A stretch of DNA of 64,000 nt, from positions 16,330 through 80,329 of the forward strand of contig WJME01000125.1 in assembly GCA_014728115.1 (NCBI GenBank), read 5' to 3'. Positions 15,739 to 25,267 of this stretch are shown here, in pieces; the first letter of the stretch is position 1; each line of letters begins with the position of its first letter. The notes under the pieces were generated by a model. That model did no database searches, was not told where the DNA came from, and worked only from the letters and a program-made list of their open reading frames with translations. The translations under genes and the position numbers were made by a program. The DNA is from Candidatus Zhuqueibacterota bacterium (GTDB lineage Bacteria > Zhuqueibacterota > Zhuqueibacteria > Residuimicrobiales > Oceaniaggregativiventaceae).

Positions 15739-18156
15739 CTACACGATCACGATTTCGCCTTTGATATCTCGTCCGCATAAAATAGCTGTTCCCTGCGCTA
15801 CACCGGCGCCAAACGCTTCCGGCCCTGCAGTGTCGGGCTCGATCTGCATCCACCCTTCGACGGACCCAAAATTTCCGCTGGCCTGAACACCGACCCAACC
15901 GGTTTGCTGTTGCAATTCCAGATCCATGGTCTCTCCCGGCCCGGTTACGCTCATCACGGCTGCGATTCGCAATGTTTCAACCGGTCTGGTCGACCCGGCG
16001 GTCGTGTGCCAGTGATTGGCTTTATCCTCATAAAATTTTTCAGGGATGCCGGTATTAAAGGGCGGATCGAATCGATTGGTCTGCGAGACAGACAAGGGTT
16101 GAGTGCTGGCAAGATGGACGTGCAAGGTTTTATCTTTTCGGCTGGAGACAATGTGTTGACCGTCGATACTCATTTTTTCAAAACTGTGCAACAACCACTG
16201 AAACGCACTCGGTTGCGGTGCAGCCAGGTCATCCAGTATCAGAAACAGTCCGGGACGCAAAAACAGCACTGTTCTTTTCCAAAGGTCCAATGCTCCCTGA
16301 TAGGCCTGTGTGGCGTCGCCAGCCACCAATGAATACCCCGGCGCCTCTTTGAATTCCGTGATTTTGCCTTTGGCCTGGGCAGAGCGCAATACCTGACCCT
16401 GACCATTGACCAAAATACAATTGTTCGCTTTTGTGGCACGGGTCCATTCGGCATGGTGGGGTTTGCCATACGAAGGTCCATAATACCCCGACGGAATCGC
16501 CAGGGCGGTGCCGCCTTTCATTATGGCAAAGGCATTCTGGTCGCCATGGCTGTGCGAGACGCTGCCATAGGGACTGCTTTTGAAAATCATGACCGTATCG
16601 TTTTCAGGATCGGAAGGGTCGCTGTGTAATCCGGCCCATCCCACACTGGTAAATGCCCGGGAGCGAGGAATATCACGGGGTGGTTTCGATGGCAACTCGT
16701 CGGGATAGATCAAAGAGGTAAAATCCGCTCTGCCGCCCTCATAACCCGGGATCTGTTTTACCCACCAGCCAATCACCGGATCATTATATCTGTGTGCGTG
16801 AAACGACATGAGCTCGGCATAGCCGCTGCCCTTGTTGACGCCGGGGCCGCCGCTCTCTGCACCATCACCAAACGGACGAATTTCTCCGTGATTGGCTGTG
16901 CAGTAAAAAAAGAAGTGACGGACATTTTTGAAAAACGGACGTTGCCAGAGGTTGTAACCGCACAACTGTTCCAGACCCTGGAATGCCGGCATATAAAAAG
17001 TGTTATACCACAAGCCATAGGCTGTGCCTTCTGCCCATCCACCGTCCAGGCCCCCCCAATGCGGATAAATCGTGGTCAGGGCTTTGAGCGAATAGGTGAG
17101 CCAGGTCAGCGCGTCATCCGTCTCATGAGCAAGGGCCAGGGCCTGATCCGACAGATAAGCGATCAGCCGGCCATCATGGCTTTCACCCGGATAGGTGAGA
17201 TAATTTTTGCGCTGCATGCGCCGCCAGGTTTGCCAGGCGCGTTCTTTGCACATGGTGAATATTTTTTGTTTTTCGCTCTCTGAAAAAGAGGGATAGAGCC
17301 AGTCATAGGCAATATGGGCGCATTTGGAAAACGAGAGTCCGGCTTCATCGCCCCATCTGGCATTGACCGAGGTAACATCGTCATCGTCGGTCGGCCAGGT
17401 TGCGATCTCTAGCAAAATCTTTTTGGCAGCATCGCTATAGCGGGCATCCTCGGTCATGAGAAATCCCAGTGCCAGATCCATGAGCGCGCCGTTGATGTAT
17501 TTTCTGAAATACTGGAAATAGCGCACATATTCCATGCGCCTGGCTGAGCGATCCTCGATGAGGTGGTAGGTTGGATATTCGGGGACACCGATGTTCAGGG
17601 CTTTTTCTGCCGCCTGTTTGCAGGCTTGCCACGATCTTTTGCGGGTGGAGTCAAGCGTGGAACGAATGTCCTCGAGTCGTTCTTTGGGATACAGAATCCG
17701 GGGACGTTCGACCGGCACATTTTGCAAGAGCACCTGTGGATCGATCCAGGGAAGCTCGACGGCATCCGGAAGAATGGTGTACGACTGTACTCCCCGTCGT
17801 GCGATCTCTGTGCCCGATTCATCCAGTGCCAGTACATCCCATCGATAACGTCCGGGCGGAAAAACCTGAGCCGGCAAATGCACCGGATCCGGATCGATGG
17901 TTTGGGTATAAACTGTCGATCCGGACTGGTCCTCTATAACGACTTTGTAAGCTTTGGCTTGCTCACAGGGCAACCAGGCCAGTCCAACCGGCGTGATAGC
18001 GATCTGCGTTCCGTCTCCGGGCCTCGGAAAGAGCATCTTGTCGGATGTTTTCTCTTGCAGAAATGTGGCATCCGCACCGGATCGGGCATGGCCGCAGCCG
18101 AATGTCAGACCCAGTCCTGCTGCGGTACTGCTTTTGATAAAATCGCGTCTGTTCAT
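15739..18156 (-). CDS. Heparinase II/III-family polysaccharide lyase with DUF4962-type N-terminus
   Basis: 805 residues. The N-terminus MNRRDFIKSSTAAGLGLTFG is a Tat signal (R-R-D-F-I-K) followed by a Cys that might be lipidated. Residues ~45-130 form a fibronectin-like module (YRWDVLALDESGTEI). A long (alpha/alpha) toroid follows, including RPRILYPKERLEDIR and NHGEIRPFGDGAESGG. Then comes the heparinase II/III beta-sandwich with SHSHGDQNAFAIMKGGTALA, whose His belongs to the family's active-site region. Such enzymes cleave uronic-acid-containing glycans by beta-elimination. The exact substrate (glycosaminoglycan, alginate or ulvan type) cannot be read from the sequence. GGAGTC precedes the ATG. 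It stands alone and ends at a clear terminator. Confidence 0.85.
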   Translation of the reverse strand: MNRRDFIKSSTAAGLGLTFGCGHARSGADATFLQEKTSDKMLFPRPGDGTQIAITPVGLAWLPCEQAKAYKVVIEDQSGSTVYTQTIDPDPVHLPAQVFPPGRYRWDVLALDESGTEIARRGVQSYTILPDAVELPWIDPQVLLQNVPVERPRILYPKERLEDIRSTLDSTRKRSWQACKQAAEKALNIGVPEYPTYHLIEDRSARRMEYVRYFQYFRKYINGALMDLALGFLMTEDARYSDAAKKILLEIATWPTDDDDVTSVNARWGDEAGLSFSKCAHIAYDWLYPSFSESEKQKIFTMCKERAWQTWRRMQRKNYLTYPGESHDGRLIAYLSDQALALAHETDDALTWLTYSLKALTTIYPHWGGLDGGWAEGTAYGLWYNTFYMPAFQGLEQLCGYNLWQRPFFKNVRHFFFYCTANHGEIRPFGDGAESGGPGVNKGSGYAELMSFHAHRYNDPVIGWWVKQIPGYEGGRADFTSLIYPDELPSKPPRDIPRSRAFTSVGWAGLHSDPSDPENDTVMIFKSSPYGSVSHSHGDQNAFAIMKGGTALAIPSGYYGPSYGKPHHAEWTRATKANNCILVNGQGQVLRSAQAKGKITEFKEAPGYSLVAGDATQAYQGALDLWKRTVLFLRPGLFLILDDLAAPQPSAFQWLLHSFEKMSIDGQHIVSSRKDKTLHVHLASTQPLSVSQTNRFDPPFNTGIPEKFYEDKANHWHTTAGSTRPVETLRIAAVMSVTGPGETMDLELQQQTGWVGVQASGNFGSVEGWMQIEPDTAGPEAFGAGVAQGTAILCGRDIKGEIVIV

Positions 18157-18309
18157 AATGACTCCAAATAGATTGTCTGAAGATAAAACCTCCGGGAGGT
18201 CTGTAAAAGATAATTATTTAATCCTCTGCAAGCAAGAAAACAATAAAGAACTCGAGTTGATAATAAGAGAATTTATGCTTATCTTGAAAAAAGTGCATTG
18301 AGAGAATTT

Positions 18310-21096
18310 ATGTCAAAATATACCATCGGACAACGATATATCAGCAGTATGGAACCCGAGCTGGGGCTGGGGATGGTCACCGAGGTGGATCAACGGATTG
18401 TACATATCCGCTTTCCGGCCACAGATCATGTACGCCAATATGCCATTGCTTCCGCTCCTCTTACCCGTGTAAGGTTCAAACCCGGCGATGAAATTCGCTC
18501 GAGAAAAGGCGAACGCTTTGTCGTACGAGATATCAAAGAGATCGAGGGTCTTTTGGTTTATCAAGGAACTGACCGGCAACTCCCTGAAAAAGATCTCGCA
18601 GATACGCTGAGTTTTACATCTCCTTTGAACCGGCTTTTAGCGGGTCATATGGATTCGCAAAGCGATTATCGACTTCGCCTGCAGGCACACGAGATAAAAG
18701 CCAGGATCTTGCATTCACGGGTCAGAGGATTCGTCGGTGGACGAATCGAGCTGATTCCGCATCAGCTCTATGTCGCACATCAGGTTAGCCAACGGCAGAT
18801 TCCAAGAGTGCTCTTGTCGGATCAGGTGGGACTGGGTAAAACCATCGAAGCCGGACTCATCATACACCGTCTGTTGTTGAACGGACGAATCAATCGCGTG
18901 ATCATTCTGGTTCCCGATTCATTGGTACATCAATGGTTTGTCGAGCTGTATCGCCGGTTTAATCTCGTTTTCAGAATTTACGACCACGAGTACTGCGAAT
19001 CCTTGGCTGAAACTGCAGAGGGAGGAAATATCTTTATGCAGGATCAGTGGATTCTGAGCAGCCTCGATTTTCTCGCTGCATCTCCGCAGTGGCAGCAGCA
19101 AGCGATTGCCGCTGAATGGGATATGCTGGCCGTGGATGAAGCACACCACCTCACTGAAGAGAGTGATGCCTATCGATTCGTGATGGAGGTGGGCAAGGGT
19201 ACTCCGGGAATGTTGTTGCTGACCGCCACGCCAGAGTTACATGGATTGTCAGGCCATTTTGCGCGTTTGCGTCTTTTGGATCCAGCCCGGTATCATGATT
19301 TTAATGCATTCCAGAGACAGGAACAAGACTATGCCAAAATTGCATCCATGGCCAACAAGATTCTCGATCACCAGGCTCTGGAAGCGCAGGAAAAGCGCAC
19401 CCTTGTTCAACTTTTGCCCGAATACCGTCAGGCGATCGAAACCGGTTTGGAGGATGATGCCCTTCGCACTCGTCTCATCGAGCGACTCATCGATCAGCAT
19501 GGTATGGGCCGTGTATTGTTTCGTAATACCCGCTCAACGATCGCCGGTTTCCCGGATCGTGAGGTTCATCTGCTGCCATTACAGGCAGATTCGTCCTTAC
19601 GGGAAAGAATCGACCGACAATTGCTGGAACCGGAGCTCAAACCGAATCTGGATGATGATCCTCGACTGGACTGGTTGGTGTCATTTCTCAGGAAAAATCG
19701 TCAAAAAAAGATCCTGCTGATTTGCCGTTCCATTGCGACTGTTTATGCCCTGGCCGAAACCCTGCCGCATCGCATCAATATCCCGCTCGCCCTGTTTCAT
19801 GAGCAACTCTCGATCTTGCAACGGGATCGTCATGCGGCCTGGTTTGCAGATCCCGAGGGGGCCCAGATTCTTATCTGCTCTGAAATCGGCAGCGAAGGCC
19901 GAAATTTTCAGTTTGCTCAAGATCTGGTTCTGTTTGATTTGCCCCTGGATCCCGAACTGCTGGAACAACGTATCGGTCGTCTGGATCGCATCGGTCAAAA
20001 ACACACCATCCAGATTCATGTGCCGTATATCAAAGAATCCTTGTTGGAGATTCTGGTTCGATGGTATCATGAAGGCATGAACGGTTTCAAAGAAACCATC
20101 CCCGGTGCCTTTCAAATCGACCAGGAAATGGGGCCCCGGGTGCGAGCACTGATCGATCGCAGAGATCTATCCGAACTCGATGCGGTGGTCAAAGAAACAG
20201 CAGCCCTTTATGAAAGCCTGACCCGTCAATTGCAGGAGGGAAGGGACCGGCTGCTGGAATTACACTCTTTTGATTCGCACGCTGCAGCTGATTTGGTTAC
20301 CGATATCAAAAAACAAGATCAATCCGTGCAAGTCGACCGCTTTCTCTTGCAATTGTTCGATCGCTATGAAATTCATTCCCATGAATTCCGGTCACGCACC
20401 ATGATGCTCAATTTTGAACTGCTCTCTACGCCTCATTTTCCCAGACCGCCCATTCGTAAAGAAGATGAATTCCCTGCAACGTTCGACCGCAGAGTCGCTT
20501 TGGAACGTGAAGAGGTCGAGTTTCTCAGTCAGGATCATCCCATGGTCATTGGTGCCATCGATGCCTTGCTGGGAACTGAAACCGGCAACAGTACTCTGGC
20601 CTGGTGGCATGACGAGCAAAAAGAATCATTATGGCTCGAAACAGTCTTTGTCGCCGAATGTGTGGCCCCGGCACGCTTGCATGTCGATCGATTTCTGCCC
20701 CCGACACCTATCCGGGTGATGATCGATCACCAAATGAAGGATCTGACATCCAAAATAAAATTCGAGGTACTCGAGAAAAAATTGAAAAATGCCCGCAAGC
20801 ATGATATTCTCGATAACCCTGATATCAGACAGCATCTTTTGCCCGCAATGCTCAAACAATGTCAAAAACGTGCTGCCATTCAACAAAAAACCCTGATTGA
20901 TAAAGGCCTCAAAGAGATGCGCCAGGCCTATCAAAATGAAATCGAACGCCTGCTCACCCTAAAACGGGTCAATCCTAATATTCGGAGCAAAGAAATCGAG
21001 GCCTGGCAATCCGAACAACAGGAACTGGAAAAGAGCCTTTCTTTGGCCAGACTGCGCCTCGATGCCGTACGCTGTATCGTTCGGGGGCCTCAATAG
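18310..21096 (+). CDS. rapA: RNA polymerase-associated SWI/SNF2-type ATPase RapA
   Basis: 928 residues from the ATG at 18310, whose product MSKYTIGQRYISSMEPELGL matches the start of RapA; an in-frame TTG lies four codons earlier. Two Tudor-like N-terminal modules precede the SNF2 motor: LLSDQVGLGKTIEAGLIIHR (Walker A), AVDEAHHL (motif II), LLTATPE (motif III), EIGSEGRNFQF and QRIGRLDRIGQ (motifs V-VI). The E. coli enzyme is 968 residues, so this is full length. RapA recycles RNA polymerase stalled after transcription, using ATP. The gene stands alone, divergent from the lyase gene. Confidence 0.93.
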   Translation: MSKYTIGQRYISSMEPELGLGMVTEVDQRIVHIRFPATDHVRQYAIASAPLTRVRFKPGDEIRSRKGERFVVRDIKEIEGLLVYQGTDRQLPEKDLADTLSFTSPLNRLLAGHMDSQSDYRLRLQAHEIKARILHSRVRGFVGGRIELIPHQLYVAHQVSQRQIPRVLLSDQVGLGKTIEAGLIIHRLLLNGRINRVIILVPDSLVHQWFVELYRRFNLVFRIYDHEYCESLAETAEGGNIFMQDQWILSSLDFLAASPQWQQQAIAAEWDMLAVDEAHHLTEESDAYRFVMEVGKGTPGMLLLTATPELHGLSGHFARLRLLDPARYHDFNAFQRQEQDYAKIASMANKILDHQALEAQEKRTLVQLLPEYRQAIETGLEDDALRTRLIERLIDQHGMGRVLFRNTRSTIAGFPDREVHLLPLQADSSLRERIDRQLLEPELKPNLDDDPRLDWLVSFLRKNRQKKILLICRSIATVYALAETLPHRINIPLALFHEQLSILQRDRHAAWFADPEGAQILICSEIGSEGRNFQFAQDLVLFDLPLDPELLEQRIGRLDRIGQKHTIQIHVPYIKESLLEILVRWYHEGMNGFKETIPGAFQIDQEMGPRVRALIDRRDLSELDAVVKETAALYESLTRQLQEGRDRLLELHSFDSHAAADLVTDIKKQDQSVQVDRFLLQLFDRYEIHSHEFRSRTMMLNFELLSTPHFPRPPIRKEDEFPATFDRRVALEREEVEFLSQDHPMVIGAIDALLGTETGNSTLAWWHDEQKESLWLETVFVAECVAPARLHVDRFLPPTPIRVMIDHQMKDLTSKIKFEVLEKKLKNARKHDILDNPDIRQHLLPAMLKQCQKRAAIQQKTLIDKGLKEMRQAYQNEIERLLTLKRVNPNIRSKEIEAWQSEQQELEKSLSLARLRLDAVRCIVRGPQ

Positions 21097-21517
21097 GATG
21101 ACCCTGGATCCCATCAGGAAAACCCTTAAAATACGAATTTCATAAAAGAATGAAACAATATCTGGGGTGCTAGTGTTACATAGGTTAGTGACCTACAGAA
21201 AATCCATCTTTCCTGTTTGATATAGATCACAAATATATAGTTTAATTACAAATTTATCTTGTTTTATTGCTCAGAAATGTGGATTTTATGTGTAACCCAC
21301 CCGTCAGTCAACCATGAATGGGGTTAGGAGATCATCCTTTCAAAACAGTTCTTGCCAGACTATTAGGTCAGAACAATATCGATTGGCAAACCTTTTTACT
21401 TTAATCTTAATCTTCCCGGGAATCGACCCTAGTTTTGGATTGAGGCAGGCCGACCTCGGTTAGTCTTTTTTAAAATCAAAGTATTTTATTCTCTATTTTT
21501 AATTCAAGGAGTGATGT
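21097..21517 (+). other. 421-base spacer and long leader before the RRM gene
   Basis: No coding region is seen. A run TGTAACCCACCCG at ~21290 and a small inverted repeat GGCCGACCTCGGTT at ~21450, followed by a T-run, lie in it, and the last part is AT-rich. Three 7-base units (21485-21505, ending TTAATTC) precede the ribosome site. RNA-binding-protein genes of this type often have long regulated leaders, so an RNA thermosensor or autoregulatory leader is possible but unproven. Confidence 0.4.
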
Positions 21518-21916
21518 ATGAACATTTATATCGGGAACCTTTCCCGGGATGTCGATGAACAAGAGCTTTCGGCTGAATTCGAAGTGTTTGGCCAAGTGAC
21601 ATCTGCCAAGGTGATAAAAGAACCTGAAAGCGGTATTTCCAGAGGTTTTGGTTTTATTGAAATGCCTAACAACTCTGAAGCTGATGCCGCGATCAAAGCG
21701 CTTAATGGCAAGCAAATCAAAGGCCAGCGATTGAAAATCAGTGAAGCGTATTCTCGTTCCGATAAACGAAAAAGAGGTACTGGCAAGGGCCCAGGTGATC
21801 GTCGTAGCAATCGTGGAAGCACCGGTTCGGGTCCCTACAGGGGGAGTGGTCCCTATCGCGGCAGCGGTCTGTATCGCGGAGACGGTCCCTATCGCGGAGG
21901 CGGTTCCGGACGCTGA
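21518..21916 (+). CDS. Single-RRM RNA-binding protein with Gly/Arg/Tyr-rich tail
   Basis: 132 residues. RNP2 is NIYIGNL at residues 2-8 and RNP1 is SRGFGFIEM near residue 45, the hallmark of the RRM fold. The ~45-residue tail is built of P-Y-R-G-S-G units (four near-identical copies), an RGG-like, probably disordered region. Similar short RRM proteins occur in cyanobacteria and FCB bacteria, where several are cold-induced. It probably binds single-stranded RNA and may act as an RNA chaperone. AAGGAG lies 8 bases before the ATG. Single gene with a 421-base upstream region. Confidence 0.9.
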   Translation: MNIYIGNLSRDVDEQELSAEFEVFGQVTSAKVIKEPESGISRGFGFIEMPNNSEADAAIKALNGKQIKGQRLKISEAYSRSDKRKRGTGKGPGDRRSNRGSTGSGPYRGSGPYRGSGLYRGDGPYRGGGSGR

Positions 21917-22310
21917 CCCCCCTCATGCCGAGTCCCTGAAATCGTTTTGCCGGTATGATTGACGTATCGCCAAAAAATGATCCCTGACACGGAACAATCC
22001 CATATCAGGCTCTTGAATACAAGGCAATCCAATTTTCATTTTGCAGTCCTCCAAATGCACCTCACCGTTTGGGAGTGGTATCCTTTGGACTCGTTCCTTT
22101 TCTGTCTTTCGATGATTTTAACATAGAGTATGAGGTTGGGGACATGAATCCCTGCATGTAAAGCGAGAGAAATATTATGGTTCCTCTTTTAGTTTTACTA
22201 AAGAGAGGTATGGATATCCGTCATCTATCCCTGCTCCATGGAAAATAACTCATTCGGGCATTCTTGTCCAAAAAACGAGTCGCAACGGACATTTGACCGC
22301 GAGGAAAATG

Positions 22311-23240
22311 ATGAATATTTTTATCACCGGTGCAACCGGATATATCGGCTCCAGAGTAGCCCGTATTCTGAGAGGTGCAGGGCATGCTGTTTGGGGGATG
22401 ACCCGCAACCCGGAAAAGGCCAATATCCTGGCACAATATGAAATAAATCCAGTGATCGCAGATATGAACAATCCTGCCAGTTATCTACCTGTTGCCAAAA
22501 AGTGTCAGGTTTTGATTCATACCGCAAAGGACCCCGAGCATGATACGGCCGAGCTGGATAAAAAAACCGTGCAAACATTGATCACGGCTTCCGGAATAGA
22601 CGATGACAAAAAGATGCTGATCTATACCAGCGGCGTATGGGTCTATGGAAATACCCAGGGCAAAATCGTGGATGAAAAATCTCAACAGAAACCCATTTCC
22701 ATGGTTTCCTGGCGGCCACAGGTGGAAGCCATGGTCCTACAATCACAAGATATTGATGGTATTGTATTGAGACCCGGATGTGTCTATGGCAAAGAAGGGG
22801 GAATGACCGGATTTTGGTTTCAGGGAGCGGCACCGGACAATGATTTTCAAGTGGTGGGGGATGGCAGCAATCACTGGGCGATGGTGCATGTGGATGATCT
22901 GGCAAAAGCCTATCTGGCGGCTGTTGAACGAAATCCCCGTGGCGAGATTTTTAATATTACCGATGGAGAACGCCCGACCGTAAAAGAAATGGTGCAGAAT
23001 GTCGCTCGTGCAAACGGTTATCAAGGAGATATTAACTTTTCTTCCCTCAAAGAAGCGAAAAAAGAGATGGGAGATTTTGCCGAAGCCCTGGCTATCGATC
23101 AGATTGTGGACAATCGTAAAGCCCACAGGCTCTTGCACTGGACTCCTCAACATAAAGGCTTTATCGACCAGATCGCGTTTTATTCGATGGCCTGGAAAGC
23201 GTTTCATCGTGTCGAAGAAAAAACATTAATGACATACTAG
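22311..23240 (+). CDS. NAD-dependent epimerase/dehydratase-family (extended SDR) protein
   Basis: 309 residues from the second of two adjacent ATGs, which GAGG suits best (7-base spacing). MNIFITGATGYIGSRVARIL contains the NAD-binding G-x-x-G-x-x-G. The usual catalytic Y-x-x-x-K of epimerases is not evident; the region around YTSGVWVYGNTQGKIVDE has Ser and Tyr in a related arrangement. LRPGCVYGKEGGMTGFW and MVHVDDLAKAYLAAVERNPR are typical later motifs. The substrate is unknown; relatives reduce or isomerise nucleotide sugars or small aldehydes. Single gene, 180 bases before the FAD oxidoreductase gene. Confidence 0.85.
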   Translation: MNIFITGATGYIGSRVARILRGAGHAVWGMTRNPEKANILAQYEINPVIADMNNPASYLPVAKKCQVLIHTAKDPEHDTAELDKKTVQTLITASGIDDDKKMLIYTSGVWVYGNTQGKIVDEKSQQKPISMVSWRPQVEAMVLQSQDIDGIVLRPGCVYGKEGGMTGFWFQGAAPDNDFQVVGDGSNHWAMVHVDDLAKAYLAAVERNPRGEIFNITDGERPTVKEMVQNVARANGYQGDINFSSLKEAKKEMGDFAEALAIDQIVDNRKAHRLLHWTPQHKGFIDQIAFYSMAWKAFHRVEEKTLMTY

Positions 23241-23420
23241 GAATGAGTGATCGCATAGAACAGACTGTTTTGGATATCATGAGATCAGGATTCTTTCAAG
23301 TGTTCCAGTCTCTTTTCATCTCTCCTGGTAAAATGCTCTATCATTTTTCACTTGCCGCCCTCTGTGCTTTTCATTACATTGTCCAAATGTACATTTTATA
23401 TTCTCAACAGGATTCCGATC

Positions 23421-25064
23421 ATGAAAAAAACTGTCACTCTCGCTCTCCTGTTTGCGATGGTTATGGCAATGTTATTCTGTTCACAGAAAGACCAGGTATA
23501 CGAGGCAGATCTCATCATCTATGGCGGCACCTCTGCCGGGGTTATCGCTGCAGCGCAGGCCGCCAAAATGGAACGATCCGTGATCATTGTAGGGCCCGAT
23601 AAACACCTGGGCGGACTCACTTCGGGCGGTCTCGGCTTTACTGATGTCGGCCGTACCGGTGCGATCGGCGGTCTCGCAAGAGACTTTTACAAACGCGTTT
23701 ACCAGCATTATAACCAACCCGGCGCCTGGAAATGGCAGAAACGCGAGGAATTCGGCAATGTGGGACAAGGAGCCAAAGCCTTTAACGACGAAGAAGAGGT
23801 GGGATGGCTGTTCGAACCGCATGTGGCAGAGGCGATTTACGATGGCTATGTGGAGGAATTCAACATCCCGGTCTATCGAGACGAATGGCTGGACCGCGAC
23901 CAGGGCGTGCAGGTCAAGGACGGCCGCATCACGACGATTACCATGCTAAGCGGTAAGACCTTTAAAGGCAAAATATTTATGGATGCTACCTATGAAGGCG
24001 ATCTCATGGCTGCAGCCGGGGTATCCTATCACGTGGGACGCGAAGCCAACAACGTCTATGATGAAACCTGGAACGGCGTACAAAAAGGTGTATTTCACCA
24101 CGGCCATCATTTTTGGATGGATATCAGTCCGTATAACGACCCCGATGATCCCTCCAGCGGCGTGCTGCCAAGGATTTCGACCGAACCGCCGGGAGAACAG
24201 GGTGAGGGAGACCACCGTGTGCAGGCATATTGCTATCGCATGTGCCTGTCCAATCACCCGGATAACCGCATTCCCTTTCCCAGGCCCGAGGGATATGATC
24301 CCGATCAATACGAGTTGCTGGTGCGTGTGCTGGACTCGGGATGGGATGCGACATTCAATAAATTCGATCTTATTCCCAATCGCAAAACCGATACCAATAA
24401 CCATGGTCCGTTCAGTACCGACAATATCGGCATGAGTTATGATTATCCGGAAGCATCCTATGAGCATCGGGCCGAGATTCTCAAAGAGCATGAAACCTAT
24501 CAAAAAGGATTGATGTATTTTTATGCCAATGATTCTCGCGTGCCCGAGGATATCCAGAAAAGGATGAACACCTGGGGACTGGCAGCAGACGAATTCACGG
24601 ATAACGGCAACTGGCCTCACCAAATCTATGTCCGCGAAGCCCGGCGCATGATCGGGGACTATGTGATGACCGAACACGATGTGCTCGGCACACGTCCCGT
24701 GCCTGAATCGGTGGGCATGGGGTCATATACGCTGGACTCGCACAATGTACAACGCTATGTCACCGAACAAGGCACTGTGCAGAACGAAGGCGATATCGGT
24801 GTAAAGGTGCCCAAGCCATACCAGATCGCTTATGGCTCGCTCGTGCCCAAAAAAGAGGAATGCACCAATCTGTTCGTTCCAGTGTGCGTGTCGAGTTCGC
24901 ATATTGCGTTCGGGTCCATTCGCATGGAACCGGTCTTTATGGTTCTGGGCCAGAGCGCAGCCACTGCTGCAGTGCTCGCCATGGAAAAAAGTATTGCAGT
25001 GCAGGATGTGAATTACGATGAGCTCAAAGAACGCCTGCTGGCGGATAAGCAGAGGATTTTTTAA
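23421..25064 (+). CDS. Exported FAD-dependent oxidoreductase
   Basis: 547 residues from the ATG at 23421, giving a signal sequence (TVTLALLFAMVMAMLFCSQK); the Cys after it could be a lipid-attachment site, although Phe at -1 is unusual. The dinucleotide-binding motif reads LIIYGGTSAGVIAAAQAAKM. GGLTSGGLGFTDVGR and FMDATYEGDLMAAAGVSYH are hallmarks of the FAD_oxidored family common in Bacteroidetes and Planctomycetes glycan loci. The C-terminal ASAATAA-type helix reads LGQSAATAAVLAME. The reaction is unknown. An extended upstream reading frame without a ribosome site was not used. Confidence 0.85.
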   Translation: MKKTVTLALLFAMVMAMLFCSQKDQVYEADLIIYGGTSAGVIAAAQAAKMERSVIIVGPDKHLGGLTSGGLGFTDVGRTGAIGGLARDFYKRVYQHYNQPGAWKWQKREEFGNVGQGAKAFNDEEEVGWLFEPHVAEAIYDGYVEEFNIPVYRDEWLDRDQGVQVKDGRITTITMLSGKTFKGKIFMDATYEGDLMAAAGVSYHVGREANNVYDETWNGVQKGVFHHGHHFWMDISPYNDPDDPSSGVLPRISTEPPGEQGEGDHRVQAYCYRMCLSNHPDNRIPFPRPEGYDPDQYELLVRVLDSGWDATFNKFDLIPNRKTDTNNHGPFSTDNIGMSYDYPEASYEHRAEILKEHETYQKGLMYFYANDSRVPEDIQKRMNTWGLAADEFTDNGNWPHQIYVREARRMIGDYVMTEHDVLGTRPVPESVGMGSYTLDSHNVQRYVTEQGTVQNEGDIGVKVPKPYQIAYGSLVPKKEECTNLFVPVCVSSSHIAFGSIRMEPVFMVLGQSAATAAVLAMEKSIAVQDVNYDELKERLLADKQRIF

Positions 25065-25073
25065 TCCTTTGAT

Positions 25074-25136
25074 CCTGGAAACTGGATACTGGATGCTGGA
25101 TTCTAGATACTAGATACTGGGTACTGGATGCTGGAT
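25074..25136. repeat. Tandem 7-bp repeat array, consensus ACTGGAT
   Basis: Nine head-to-tail heptamers with no phase slip: ACTGGAT and GCTGGAT variants dominate, and two copies read xCTAGAT. It begins 10 bases after the FAD oxidoreductase stop codon. Confidence 0.85.
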
Positions 25137-25141
25137 ATACA

Positions 25142-25229
25142 AAGAATTAAGAATAAAGAATTAACGATGAACAATTAACAAATAACAATGAATTTGCTCC
25201 ATTAATTTTTTATTCTTAATTTTTAATTC
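25142..25229. repeat. Second 7-bp repeat array and its inverted counterpart
   Basis: Seven heptamers of AAGAATT/AACAATT type run from 25142 to 25190. After a 11-base spacer, four complementary heptamers (TTAATTT, TTTATTC, TTAATTT, TTAATTC) occupy 25202-25229. The two halves could form a long AT-rich hairpin just before the helicase gene. Confidence 0.75.
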
Positions 25230-25267
25230 ATTCTGGAATCATCACACTAAACATAATAGAAAAGAGT

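Noticed and set aside
21450..21475. Terminator before the RRM gene
   Set aside because: The stem is only about four strong pairs with a two-base loop; too weak to call.
23352..23420. Upstream start for the FAD oxidoreductase
   Set aside because: It would put 23 extra residues before a clear signal peptide and has no ribosome site.
25074..25229. CRISPR or transposon ends
   Set aside because: Simple heptamer periodicity with no spacers, no coding region and no target-site duplication.
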